NCBI GenBank assembly: GCA_029747015.1
Contig: JAKOGI010000052.1
Span: forward strand, 154,001 to 218,000
Length of the DNA stretch: 64,000 nt
Direction: 5' to 3'
DNA from: Carnegiea gigantea
Lineage: Eukaryota > Streptophyta > Magnoliopsida > Caryophyllales > Cactaceae
The number at the start of each line of letters is the position of its first letter. Position 1 is the stretch's first letter. A program made the position numbers and the translations under genes. Below the pieces are notes generated by a model. It worked only from the letters and a program-made list of their open reading frames with translations, searched no databases and was not told where the DNA came from. Positions 23,199 to 35,589 of this stretch are shown one piece after another.

Positions 23199-26100
23199 AT
23201 GGGGAGAGTTATCAATGGCGGCTCCACCAGGGGCCGCCTCCTTTTGCACCACCTTGTGGCGGTGGCTGTGGCTATAGTTGTTGTTTCTTGCAATGTAGGC
23301 TCGGTCCTTGCGGACCCTTACGTGTATTCCTCTCCCCCACCACCACCTTACGAGTACAAGTCTCCACCACCACCAACCTATGAGTACAAGTCTCCACCAC
23401 CACCCTACTACTACCAGTCTCCTCCACCACCGTCACCATCTCCACCACCACCTTACTACTATAAATCTCCTCCACCGCCATCACCATCACTACCGCCACC
23501 CTACTACTACAAGTCTCCACCACCACCCTCTCCATCACCACCACCGCCATACTATTACAAGTCTCCACCACCACCAGTCTACTCCACTCCCCCATACTAC
23601 TACAAGTCTCCACCACCTCCGGCTTACTACTACAAGTCTCCGCCACCTCCGGCTTACTACTACAAGTCCCCACCACCACCAGTCTACTCTCCACCACCAT
23701 ACTACTACAAGTCTCCACCACCTCCCGCTTACTACTACAAGTCCCCACCACCACCAGTCTACTCTCCACCGCCATACTACTACAAGTCTCCACCTCCCCC
23801 AGCTTACTACTACAAGTCTCCACCACCACCAGTGTACTCTCCACCGGCATACTACTACAAGTCTCCACCGCCTCCGGCTTACTACTATAAATCTCCGCCA
23901 CCACCAACATACACTCCTTCACCCACTTACCCCCCTCCAACTCATTACTACCCTCCTTACTATCCCCACCATTTGGTTGTCAAGGTTGTAGGAAAAGTCT
24001 ATTGCTATAGATGCTATGATTTTGACTACCCACATAAGTCCCATGACAAGAAACATCTTGAAGGTATACCACAGCACTTCACAATTTAAAACGTTACATA
24101 TTTTTCACATCCAAAATGAATGCTTTTTTTTGCCTTTTTTTAATCGGTCTCAAATCTTAGTTAGGTTGTGTCCTCATCAAGAAAAAGTTTTTAAAATTTT
24201 TCTTTAATTTCGTATGAATTAAAGAACAGTTCGCGAATCTTGAGACCTTTTGGATAAGATGATGATGCTTGCCACAAGGATATGTTTTTATCAATATAAT
24301 TTTTTCATTTGGCTATAGTTACTATTATTTTTACCCAAAATTGTAAGAATTGACTTCAAAATTCATATTTTTCTCAAGATTTTTGGTTTTTTTTTGTTGG
24401 GGGGGGGGGACAAGTCAGATTTGAGACGTTGCCCTGTTGATTTATTAATTCATACAAATACAAGTTATATACTAGTTTATTAAGTATTATTGTATTTGAT
24501 TTTATTAAACAAATATAGTATATGAAGTTTGAATTTTCATTTAGTAAACAGAAAAATATTCAAATGAAAAATAATTACAATTGTTTTTAGCAAGACAAAT
24601 TGTGTTTAAACTTTAAATATAGTAAAAGTGCATATTTGATTGAACCAAGTAATCATGCTAGTTGAAAAATGATTTCCTGCTATATTTTACAGTATTTATT
24701 TTGTCAAAAAATTCAAACGTTTCTGCTACCAAGTCACACTTTCACCATATGAGTGAATGTAGGTCAAGAAAAGCAAATTTAAAGCAGTAGTTGAGTAGTC
24801 AGCATCCATACAGAATTGAAGTAGGTGAATAGAATAAAAAAATGAATGTAGAAATTAATTAAATCCACAAATCTTAAACAAGAATGAATATTGGTTTCAC
24901 AATCTTATCGTTAAGACCTAACATTTCCAAAACTCGATTCAAAACTAATAATATTATAGCATTGATTTGTTTGATTTGGAGTTGGATATATATAATTTTA
25001 ATTGAGATAATTATGAGAGATATCTGGTACGTCTATATAATTCATCAATCAGTATGAAAGGACATGTTTTACGAGGATCTTCAGTAAGACTGATTTATAA
25101 AAGTTTATATTTTGAGTTAAAATGAATTATTGTTGACTTTTTGATGTTGTTTAATTCTAAATAGGTGCCGTTGTGGAAGTAAAATGTAAAGCGGGAGACA
25201 AAGAGATCGTTGCATATGGAACTACCAAGATCAATGGCAAATATAGTGTTTTGGTTGAGTTCTTTGACTATGGCAAGTATGGATATGAGGCATGCAAGGC
25301 CAAGCTCCACGCTGCCCCTAAGGACTCACCATGCAACATTCCTACTGATTATCATGAAGGAAAAACAGGGCATGCACTTAAGGTGAAGTCTAAGAGTGAG
25401 TATGAGGTGGTCCTCTATGCCAAGCCTTTTGCCTATGCTCCCAAGACTCCTTATGAAGAGTGCCACAAGCCCAAGCCTAAGCCTCCGGTTTACTACTACA
25501 AGTCTCCTCCTCCACCATCACCAGTGTACTATTACAAGTCTCCTCCTCCACCTGCCCCGACCTATTATTACAAGTCCCCACCACCACCAGTGCCAACATA
25601 TTACTACAAGTCTCCTCCACCACCATCACCATCACCGGCTTATTATTACAAATCTCCACCACCACCGACCCCAACCTATTATTACAAATCACCTCCACCA
25701 CCATCTCCGACCTATTACCACAAGTCTCCACCACCACCTACTCCAACCTACTACTACAAGTCACCTCCACCGCCATCTCCAACTTATTACCACAAGTCTC
25801 CACCACCGCCTACCCCAGTCTACTACTACAAGTCCCCACCACCACCAAGCCCATCCTACTACTACAAATCTCCTCCCCCACCATCACCATATTTCTCACC
25901 ACCCAAATACTACTACAAGTCTCCTCCACCACCATCACCATCACCATCGTACTACTATAAGTCTCCACCCCCTCCGACTCCAACTTACTACTACAAGTCT
26001 CCTCCACCACCCTCGCCAGCTTACTACTATAAGTCTCCTCCCCCACCATCTCCATATTATCCGGCACCACACTACTATTACAAGTCTCCACCTCCACCAT

Positions 26101-26639
26101 CCCCAACTTATTATTACAAGTCCCCTCCACCACCAACCCCAACCTACTACTATAAGTCCCCTCCTCCACCATCTCCTACTTACTACTACAAGTCTCCTCC
26201 CCCACCATCACCATACCCAACACCAAAATACGAATACAAGTCTCCACCACCTCCCTCACCTGTCTACTACTACAAGTCACCTCCACCTCCGTACTACTAC
26301 CACTCTCCTCCACCACCTTCACCATCTCCTCCACCACCATACTACTACAAGTCCCCACCACCTCCATCAGCAGTTTACCACTACAACTCCCCTCCACCAC
26401 CAACTCCCATATATCATTACAACTCTCCCCCACCTCCATACTACTACCAGTCTCCACCACCACCCGTCTACTTACCCCCACCACCATACTACTACAAATC
26501 TCCACCCCCACCATCACCATCACCTCCACCGCCATACTACTACAAGTCCCCGCCTCCACCAGCGCCAGCCTACTATTACAAATCCCCTCCGCCACCATCT
26601 CCAGCCTACCAGTACAGCTCACCACCACCACCTTACTAA
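23199..26639 (+). CDS. Extensin-type Hyp-rich glycoprotein with internal Ole e 1 domain (two exons, 779 aa)
   Basis: Exons are 23199-24063 and 25165-26639; the phase-1 intron has GT at 24064 and AG at 25163-25164, and joining restores the frame. The first ATG in frame is 23199. Residues 1-38 are a signal peptide (basic start, long Val/Ala/Ile core, cut likely after SVLA). Residues 39 to about 257 are a first arm of YYYKSPPPP-type repeats. About 259-385 is a pollen Ole e 1/extensin domain: VVGKVYCYRCYD, then GAVVEVKC, KINGKYSVLVEF, YEACKAKL and SPCNIPTDYHEG; cysteines at 269, 272, 296, 332 and 345 fit the family. About 391-779 is a second, longer SPPPP arm ending SPPPPY. Ser-Pro4 blocks are substrates for prolyl hydroxylation and arabinosylation, and the Tyr-X-Tyr motifs (YYYK) for isodityrosine crosslinking, so the product should be an insoluble cell-wall structural protein. 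The intron falls inside the Ole e 1 domain. The antisense and off-frame open readings over the repeats are shadows. Confidence 0.93.
24064..25164 (+). other. Intron of the extensin gene (1,101 bp)
   Basis: Donor GGTATACC and acceptor TTCTAAATAG. AT-rich, with a G-run at about 24399-24409; the reading frame is lost at the donor if unspliced (stop at 24087-24089). Splicing joins the two halves of the Ole e 1 domain in phase 1. Confidence 0.88.
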
Positions 26640-26675
26640 GCTCCACAATTGAAGTCATTCCTCAAAGTAAAGATT

Positions 26676-26768
26676 GTAAGTATACGTCATCCCATGCTTA
26701 TGAATCTCCATGCCAATAAACTGATGATTAATTCAACCTAATTACCAATTTATTTTTCTGTTTTACAG
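26676..26768 (+). other. Probable 3'-UTR intron of the extensin gene
   Basis: GTAAGTATAC donor at 26676 and TTCTGTTTTACAG acceptor ending at 26768, 93 bp, starting 37 bases after the stop codon. Several plant extensin genes are known to carry an intron in the 3' untranslated region, so the position fits. The open frame after it (26771-27058) has no domain and is likely UTR. Confidence 0.6.
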
Positions 26769-27439
26769 GTGTGTGTTTGAAAAACAGAATAAAGCGAGGC
26801 TCTGGAATTGGAAGAACAAGTTTCACTGAGCAAGTTAAGAATCCACATTCAAATAATAAGAGTAATCTGGAATTTGAGCACAAGAGAACAATTGAAGTTA
26901 TTAAATCTATTCCAGATTGGCTCATTGCAGGATCAATTTTTCATGTTCTTCTAGTGTTGTGTTCTAGCAGTCACAGTAGTGTGCCTCGGGGTCATAGCAA
27001 TCAAGTCAAATTGTTTATTTTTCCCCAATTTTTTGTGAAATTTCTCTGCTATCTGTAAAAATTGTGAGTTGATTCATGGTTCGTATTTCAATATTGTTTT
27101 TTGTGTATGTTACCTGGTGCTGATGAAATGATCATCATGTCTTGTCTCGCTCGTTTCTCATTCCTGTTCGTTTGATTTTTTAACCCCCCCCCCCCCCAAA
27201 AAAAAATCAGGGCTCTCTTCATGCTCTTAATACATGCTGATTACAGTTTAAAGCAAAATAAATAAATTAACAAAATGGCATGCCGACTACTGCTTGAGGT
27301 ACGTTAAACTTTATCCGTCTTTTGTTGTTCATGCGTAATGTATATTTTAAAGTAATTAGGTCCTGTGTTTTTTTGTAACTTAGTTCACCAAACGAATTTC
27401 AACTTCAAAGTTTTATAAAAAATTATAAAGTAAAACATT
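26769..27439. other. Extensin 3' UTR and downstream intergenic DNA
   Basis: Likely terminal exon of the extensin transcript followed by AT-rich DNA. A C15 run followed by A's is at about 27183-27207. No gene. Confidence 0.4.
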
Positions 27440-27570
27440 TTTGGTAGGTCTATTAAAAACAGTTTCTCTACGAGTAGTAATGTAATTAGAGGTAATGTTA
27501 CCTCCATCTAGATATTTCCAAACTCTGCAAAAGCGGAACCCACACTAGGAGGTGTTTTCGATCATGCAAT
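27440..27570 (+). mobile_element. Au-SINE-like remnant
   Basis: AACAGTTTCTCTACGAGTAG (27469-27488), GAGGTAATGTTACCTCCATC, CCAAACTCTGCAAAAGCGGA and CCCACACTAGGAGGT follow the order of the Au SINE 3' region known across angiosperms. The TTG tail is reduced to TGTTTT. Related to 14490-14610. Confidence 0.6.
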
Positions 27571-30107
27571 GTATGTGACTTGTTCTAATATCTTATCATA
27601 TCGCAGAGATTTTAGATAGGTTTCGAAGATATAGTTTGCATAAAAACTAATAAAGAAAATTTGCTTGAGATGAACCATTTATGAGTCTTATTTTGCTTAA
27701 TTTGCAACACACATGTTGTGGTCAAATATACAGGAGGTGTCCCCCCCCCCCCTCCCCAAAAAAAAAGCGTAAATAGTCTCACTAAAATAAGATAAGACAA
27801 CAACATAATGTGAAAATGTAATTTCTCATGATTTAATTTGAATGCGATTATGTGACTTCCTAAAATTGATGTTATTAGCATGACAATATTGTTTTCTCTT
27901 TCTTAAGTCTTTCTGGAGTGTGAGATGGGATACAACTCACCCCATATATAGCCTACTTTGTTGCCCACTGCTACACAAATGGATTCATTAGCCCTATTGC
28001 AAAGAGTCTCAAAGTCTCTTCTCAAAAATCATCAATGTTAAGACTTAGCTTGATATAGGCACACTGTAGTCTAACATATAAAATCAATGTCAAATTGGAC
28101 CACCTTTTAGCCGTTACCAAACCTTGACAAAATCGCTTCTCTAGGACGGAACTCAATCAAAATATTATATTACACCTATTTGCTCTAATATATATCATAT
28201 TTCTGAGAGCACATACTTTCGAAAGATATATATTAAAAATTAATATGTGACAAATACATGTGTGAAAAATATATATACATGGACAATGAAAGCATGTGTT
28301 GCATAATACGTGGATAGCAATTATTATCCAATTGATCAAATGATAAACACCTTAATTAGCCACACCAACTCGATTTAAACGGTTTAGAGTTAGAATCCAT
28401 GCTTTCTCTAGAAGACAGCTACCACTTGAAAATTACAAAAGAATAGAGCATCTGTGTAAAGTTTGAAACCACGTACTTTGATGTCCCAATCTTGGGTTCT
28501 TTATGTCTCATTCATTGGGAATACACACCTACAAATTGAATTCATGGACAAGCTCTTGCCATTTCAAAGATGGCCAAGGACTAAATGGAACAAAGAATAC
28601 TTGGCAACTTCTACCACAATAACAACTTTTATTGTGGGTCCCATTTTACAAATTTAGGGAGATTTATATGTAGACAGTTTTGTTTTTATGAACATTTTAT
28701 AAGTAGAGAGACTGATTTCAAGAGACCCAAAAAAAAAAGAAAGCATTTTATTGGAAATAAATCAAGAAATACATGTAAAAAAGGCTACGCTAACAAATAA
28801 AAAGTCACGCAACATAAGATATTAGATTAGACAATAAACAACTTAGAAAACTGGGTGCGGTAAAACAAAAAATAGTAAGCAACTTCTAGGTGGCTTAAAA
28901 TATTTCAAAGTACTGGGCCACTCGATCTTCAGTGTCACGCACATTTGAAAAACTTGGCACTTTAATTTCACTATTGAGAGAAAATGGAAAGAATTTGGTA
29001 ACATGGACCAGCTTAAACTTGCAGCTTTGGCTTCCTAAGGAAATTGGGACCTCTTCTTTTTTGTATAAGGAAAGCTGCTTCACTTGTATAGAAATGCATC
29101 ATTCCACAAGAATTGTCCCAAGAAGCTTCAACTACTATTGCTTTAAATTTCTTGCATGTTTGGTAACAAATCAGTGTTTCAATATTTATGATTAGTGATT
29201 CGTTGTTGTGTCATATGCACGTAGTTCGAATTGTTTTTATTTTCATATGTTTGTGTTGGATATAGTAAAACTTTTTTCTATGTGTTTCCCTAATTATTTC
29301 AACTTTTAGTTGAAATCGTTATTGCAATTGCTTTCTAAGTCAGTAGTTTGCCCCTCGAGTTATTTTTTTCTTTTAATCGATGAATTAGCAAGCATTCAAT
29401 AGTTTTTAATGCAAAGTCTAATGAAATCAATCTCTGTACCCCCCAAAAAAAAAAATGAACTGGTACATATGAAATGTCCCGCCTTAACATGTAAAACCTT
29501 TTGAATAAAGGGTTTCGAGCTCAAGCATAGAGCATGAAATGATTTACCCACCATCTCTATACTTTCAATCACAAGGTGCATTTCTACGGATATGTACTTC
29601 TAAGCGTATGATGTGGTTTGTAAGAGCGTGTACTTTTAGGAGTAGGATATATGTATTGACACATGACCATTTTCCTGTTTTCTGATTGCTGATGATTTTT
29701 TCAAACTTATAGACTCAAATCACCACATATATCGAACGTGGTAGAGTTTTCGTCCTTCGAAGGCATCTCTATGTAAATAAGAACATTCATCAAAACAAAG
29801 TCTATGGTGTCAATTATTGTCCTAATTAATCAATGAACATGATGAAAGCACCTAATTTCCAAATTGCTTGCCGAGTTATTCCACGCAGCATCTCTATGTT
29901 ATCTTCTATGTGATTTCATGTCCTATTTTTTCACTGTTTTTCAGGATAGGATAACGGTAACTTTTTCCCCCTAGTCAGAGTTGTAATAGTATGACACAAG
30001 AATTACAATGAACTGAATCTGTGAGCGAGTTTTGTGCAATAGTTGGTAGATAAGTGTTTCCTTTGTCAACTTTAGAACAGTTTTATTTGAGGTGAGTTTC
30101 TACTGTC
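27571..30107. other. AT-rich intergenic stretch
   Basis: No gene is supported. Homopolymer C-A tracts are at about 27739-27767 and 29438-29454. Short open frames at 28463-29195 have no recognisable domains. Confidence 0.4.
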
Positions 30108-30300
30108 TCTTTTTTTTTTTTTTTTTTGGATCAAAGCAAAAGGGGGTTAAATTATATTTCCATCAATGAACTCATACATCTCAATCGACGCCCGTTCAAC
30201 AACCTGTTCCGGGACATCAGTAGACCATAACCTAGACCCAGGAGACAAGGCAAAATTCAGGCTAGGATCAAGTGGGTAACGTGAAAATTTTTGGGACGGC
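30108..30300 (-). mobile_element. Probable LINE 3' tail
   Basis: On the minus strand the sequence ends AACCCCCTTTTGCTTTGATCC followed by a poly(A) run (T-run 30108-30127 on the plus strand), the usual style of plant L1 3' ends. Only the untranslated end is present, and no coding is recognisable. Confidence 0.5.
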
Positions 30301-30603
30301 AGAGTTTGTACTAACGGTTTAATTTGGTTACGTTGGATAAATCAGACAAATCAAACTTATGTCCAAATCAAGTTCAGACAAAAGAAATAGAAAAAAGGCA
30401 AAAAAATAAAATAAAAAATAAAATCATGATTATCCTTGATTTTTTTTTTCAAATATGACGAATGCAGATAATCAAATATAATGGGATACAATTTAACAAA
30501 TTTGCAGGATATATATAGGCTTATGTTGCAATCTAAAGTCTAAACTCGCGCTTTGAATGCTCTGAAATAGAAGAATGGGTGCTAATATTGTGAACCGGAA
30601 AAC

Positions 30604-31185
30604 AGGGATGTCAATCCTAGGGGTCTGCCAAAAAAAATCGAGACCAAAAACTAAACTGAAAAATCAAAAAAATCAAATCGAAAAATCAGTTAACCGTACA
30701 ATTTTTTCAAAAAAATCGGTTTGGTTATCTGAACCAAAAAAAGATTTTGGTTTTCGATTTGGTTACGGTTCGGACGCTTTGAAAATTCAGTTAATCGAAC
30801 TGAAATTAATTTGTTTCCAAAAAATTTATACATAAAAAATAAAAAATTTAGGTAAGAATTTGCACTTTTTTTATTATCTATGAATGGTAACCAAAATTTA
30901 ATTTTTATAAAAAAATTTTAAACATAAAAAATGAAAAATTTAAGTAAGAAAGTATAGTTTTTTATCTATTTGTGAACTATTAACCGGTAACCGAACCAAA
31001 AAGTCAGTTAACCGAACCAAAAAACTAGTTAGCCAACTTTTTCGGTTCGGTTACGGTCCGACTTTTGGACGAACCAAAATTTTTGATTAACCAAAAAATG
31101 GTTAACCGAAATTTTTCGGTGTGGTTACAGTTCGAAATTTTCTTGAACTCAAAACCGGTTAACTGGTTTTGTACACCTAATCCTT
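30604..31185. repeat. Degenerate repeat rich in GGTTCGGTTACGG / CCGAACCAAAAA
   Basis: Words such as GGTTACGGTTCGG, AACCGAACCAAAAA and GGTTAACCG occur several times on both strands and the region folds on itself. The right edge (TTTGTACACCTAATCC) resembles ends of hAT-like plant repeats. The two short open frames inside are not genes. Confidence 0.5.
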
Positions 31186-31229
31186 CAAGTAGTTCACCTT
31201 TTTCTTTGATTAATGAATGCAGAGGACAT

Positions 31230-31396
31230 ATCAGCACAGGTTGGTATAAGTTGTTTGGCACTTATTCCCCCATAAGTAAGGTCTCTAGTTCGAATCTTAT
31301 GAATAAAGAAAATCTATAATGGAAAAACTTTATCCCTTATTGTACCAACAGTAGCTCGATTCCGATGAAATGGAGTATCCATAACCAAAAAAAATA
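31230..31396 (+). mobile_element. SINE with visible target duplication
   Basis: The unit begins after AATGCAGAGGACAT (31216-31229) and is followed by AATGTAGAGGACAT (31397-31410), a 14-bp target duplication with one mismatch. It has an A-box-like start (CAGCACAGGTTGGTATAAG), a B-box-like GGTCTCTAGTTCGAATCTTA (31281-31300) and an A-rich tail at 31387-31396. These are the hallmarks of a tRNA-derived SINE inserted by target-primed reverse transcription. Confidence 0.78.
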
Positions 31397-31410
31397 AATG
31401 TAGAGGACAT

Positions 31411-32411
31411 TAGCATATCAATATACACTTATACAGTGAAGAAGATGGATTTTTCCTCGTTATTTTACTTTGGCCCTTTGAGGGTTACTAATCTATTGGG
31501 GAAAATAAAAAAAAAGGAGATGGATTTTTCCTATTTCTTATTAAAAATTTTTGTTATCATTTTTTTTAAAAAAAAAACTTTGATTTGCCTTTAATAAGAA
31601 TTGATTTAACTGTCAACTTATGAGGAGTAAAAATTTGTTACATTTAGCTTTCTGTATTTATAAGCTTTTTTTAAAAAAAATGGAACTATGTATAAGGTTT
31701 GATCGAGCACAATACTTTATCTAAGAATTGTTGTTTATCACTCTGGATCGTGTTGGCTCGGGCACTTGCTAGTCATGTTAGTTAACTGTCAACTTACAAG
31801 GAGCACACAATACTTTATTTATATGGAACTATGTATAAACTTCGATTGAGCATTCGGGCAAAAAAAAAAAAAACAAAATGATTGAAACGTATAGTCTTGC
31901 AGTTAGTAGAAGAGGACCTTAAAACGCATTGACCCAAGTTTCTACTGTAAGATTGAGTGACTTGATGAGAGCTGAAAGAAAGGCTTTTTATGGCTTTCTA
32001 TTCCATTGTTAGAGATATTTGTACAATTCTGATAAGTTTAGAGCCGATCGATACTTTCAGTTCTGTTATTTATGAAGATTATATAGCATATGTAGAAATT
32101 TAAAAAGTAAACTATTTATATGTACACACTCAGTAGATCGCTTGTAAGTCTCCCCCAAGAAAAACTCTTCCAATGAAACTAAAGTCAATCCATCTACTTT
32201 GAATTTATCCACATTAATTGCTTGACCACGAAATTACACGCAATCCAACTTTTTAATGAATAAGGACGTTTTTAAAGGCCTTTGATTTGAACATACATTG
32301 TTGCCCGGAGGGTTCCCACATACTATTGTCAAACTCAAACACGTGATCTAGTCATAGAATTAAGTATTCAATTGTTATATTATAATTTTTGACCTACTTT
32401 ATTAGAGAGGC
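31411..32411. other. Intergenic, AT-rich
   Basis: No gene seen; A- and T-runs only. Confidence 0.4.
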
Positions 32412-32990
32412 TTTTTTTTTCCCGATTAGTAGCGCCACTTTCAAAGGGGCAATTCAGAACAAGGCTACAAACTGAGGGGTCAACAACAAAAACTAAGAGG
32501 TTTACAACTGAAAGGGACAACCAAAGGAACAATCTAATGCCACCAAACTAATAAAAGCGAAAAGATTAAGGGAAAAGGATGTGTAAAGACTCAAAATTTC
32601 TTGCCAGGTCAGCTGCTGAATATGGAGTCTCTTCCTTCCATGTCTTGGACCATAGACTAATCCTCCATTTAATAGCATGGTAAAGAGTCTCAGCATCAAG
32701 ATCTTGCTGCTCAAAAACCACACCATTTCTCTTCATCCATAAACTCCATGATACTGCAAAGAAAGTTGTAGTCCAGATTTTTTTCCTGATTTTGTTATTA
32801 ATCCTTTGAATTAACCATGATTCATAGAACTGTCTGAATGTGGCCTTTTTGTCCATTTGCTGATTGAGGGCTTGAATAAATCTACTCCAGATACTCCACG
32901 AGAACGCACAGGTAACCAAGACATGGTCCAGATCTTCATCATGAATACCACAAAAACTACAATTTAAGTCTCGGTCTGATATGACTTAGA
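32412..32990 (-). mobile_element. L1-type LINE remnant (C-terminal end of ORF2)
   Basis: The minus-strand reading from 32990 starts with a zinc-binding pattern, NCSFCGIHDEDLDHVLVTC (Cys-x2-Cys...His...Cys), then WSIWSRF, KIWTTTFFAVSWSLWMKRN and VFEQQ, the typical end of plant LINE ORF2. The minus 3' end is a short poly(A) (T-run 32412-32420). The element is 5'-truncated with no reverse transcriptase left. It is a second, independent insertion from the one at 6.86-7.6 kb. Confidence 0.8.
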
Positions 32991-34079
32991 GACCTTTTAT
33001 TTATTTATTTTGATGTTAGACATAATTGAAAATAGGAGGGATTTTGAAGATTAAAGAAAAAAAGGGGGGAAAAAAACTATATCTCTTACCTTACCTAGCA
33101 TCCGCGTTCTCTCGGAGCTTAACCATTTGAGGTTGTAAAAAATAATTCACGAAATATGTAAAGGGTGATGATACGTGTCTTGCCACAAGACACTTTTAAA
33201 TGTCTTGCCTTAACTCAAATTTATGTGTTCTATGATTTAAAATTACCAAATTTTTAATAATTACCACTTATTATGAGTTGTAAAACTTCAATATTCGCAG
33301 CTACGCCAACAAATAGAAATTGATATCCTAACCGGATCAACTTCATTCGCGAATACATATTATATGTGTAATTTTGTAAATGTGAAAAATTATGTATAAA
33401 AGGATAATTTTACACAATTTGTAAGTTTTGACATCCTGTCAATATTCAATCATACCATTGTTAATATACATTTTAAATGAAAATAAGACACTTTTTAGGT
33501 ATCTTGTAGTAAGATATTTATCATTTTGCATATGTAAATTGCCAAACACTACTTTGAACACCCAAACAACCTCAAGCCCAACTGCATCAGTCCAGCCCAC
33601 TACCCATGTCATTTTTCAGTCGTACCTCTCACCCAAAAATGATCAAACAGCGAAAGGAATATTGTGGAACTTGGATTGCTGTTTGCTTTTTTTAGCTGAT
33701 AATATTTGTTATGCATTTGCAGACGATGTTCTGAAAATTTGAGTCCATAAAATTTGTTGTCGACTTATAATCAAGTTAATGCTCGAGGGTATTGCAGTAG
33801 ATGATTTCTCTGTGGATTTGGTTGGTCATTCTCAATTAGTTTCAAGCTCTACATTGCATGTTTAAAAACACTTTTCAATGTCTGCTGGCCATGTCAGTTT
33901 TAGAGAAAATCTTATGCACCATGCTGCTTTCCGTTTGTACCTAAATTTGGCAACCCTGAACCAAGACAGAAGGTTGGTAATTGCTTATGATGAAGCAACT
34001 CTATACGACAAAATATATGGGCTGAAATTTCTGAAAAAACTCTTAATACATTTATTCCCTTGTGAAATCAAATGAACGA
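32991..34079. other. Intergenic
   Basis: AT-rich; open frames at 33428-33742 and 33878-34075 have no recognisable domain. Confidence 0.4.
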
Positions 34080-35589
34080 CAATTAACAATTGAAAGAATC
34101 TATGGCCAAGAAAAGCTGAAAGAGTTGTTGTTTGATTGATGTTTGCCCGGAAATTCTGAAGATCTTTCTTTTAGAGCTGGTGAATTGGTGCAGCCGAAAG
34201 TTGAGGAAGTCAGGATAATAATGGTTATGAGGGTATAGGGCCCAGCTGATTGGGGATTGTGTTGATGCCAATGGAATTTATGTCTATAGTAATAATCTTC
34301 TTTTGAGAAAGGAGGGCAGGGTATGAATTCTTGATCAAAAAACTTATGGTGGTGAAGTTAGGTGCAAATGGCAGTGTAACAGCTGGTGTTGACAGCTGTG
34401 GTGAGAGTGAGACAGGGGGATGGTCATATGGGTTGGTGTGCCAGGAAACAAGGAACCAAAGGTTGCGCTGGTGCTTGTGGGAATGATAGGGGATGGAAGA
34501 CTAGGATTTGGATCTAGTGGTGATAACATTGGTGTTTGTGGAGGAAGCTTTGTTTGTGGCAGTGATGAACGGATTGTTATTCGTAGGGGCTATGTAGATG
34601 GTGGTAGAAGGATAGGTTTTGGTGACGGCTATGAAGGAATTGGTGTTTTTGCATGGCGACGCAAAGGGTTCTGAAATAATTGGTGTCAGTGGTGCTCAGG
34701 TGGGGTTGAGGCCGTGGAGGGTGGTGAGCTGGGAGCCAATGGCGGGGTGGTGCAGTGATTAGTGTTGGTGGAGGTGATATAGGGTTTGGGGGTGGGGTGC
34801 TAGGAGCCATTGGTGGTGGTAGCTAGTGCTGAAACAGGTGGTGTTGGGGGGTTTAATATCAGGATTGAAGGTGGTGTGCTAGGAGCCAATGGTGGAGGTG
34901 GTGATATGAGGATTGGGGGTGGTGAGTTAGGAGCTTGTCGTGGTGGTAAAAGTAAAATGACTGGCGCTGGTGGAGTGATATAGGGATTGATGGTGGTGTG
35001 CTTGGGGTCAATGGTGGTGGTGAAATGATTGGCAGTGGTGGGGTAATAATGGGAATGATGGTAATGTGCGGCAGGGGTGGTGGAGGTGAAAGTATTGGTG
35101 CTGCTGTGGGCGCTGTAGGAATAGGGGTGGTGTGCTAGGAGTGGGTGGAGGTGAAATGATTGCTGTTGATGGGGTGATATAGAAATTGGGGTGGCAGGCT
35201 AGGATTCAGTGGTGGTGGTGGTGAGATTGGTGTTGACGGTAGACAGATGAAGGTATACGGGTTGGTGGTAGTTAAATTGATATTGTTGACGTTAAAATTA
35301 TTGTTATTGGTGGAAGGATTGGTGATGGCGGTGGTGACAATAGTGGTAATGGTGGTACCGGAATGATTGGTATTGGTAGCAGTGCTAACAATGTCGGCGG
35401 TGGTGAAGCAAGAGGTGGGGAAGGAGGTGGCAAATCTGCTGCTGCTGTTGGGGGGGAGGGGAGGATACTAGTGTGAGGGTGCAGACATCAATGGTGGAGG
35501 TGGTAGAGCGAGTGGCGTAGAAAGGGGTAGGAATTCTGCTGCTGGTGGGGAGGATACGATTGATGTGGTCGGCAGTGGAGGTTGTGTTT

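Noticed and set aside
23272..23991. Long off-frame and antisense open readings across the first extensin exon
   Set aside because: They arise because Pro/Tyr/Ser codon repeats lack stops in other frames; the true frame has the signal peptide, repeats and splice continuity.
23320..26630. CRISPR-like regular repeats
   Set aside because: The periodic units are YYYKSPPPP codon repeats of an extensin; a CRISPR array has no place in a plant nuclear gene.
25396..26658. Thr/His-rich plus-frame and Cys/Val/Glu-rich minus-frame open readings over extensin exon 2
   Set aside because: Shadows of the SPPPP repeat; they have no start context, splice logic or domain.
33428..34075. Two open frames that could be a small gene
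   Set aside because: No motif or coding bias; adjacent to the 3' flank of a pseudogene.
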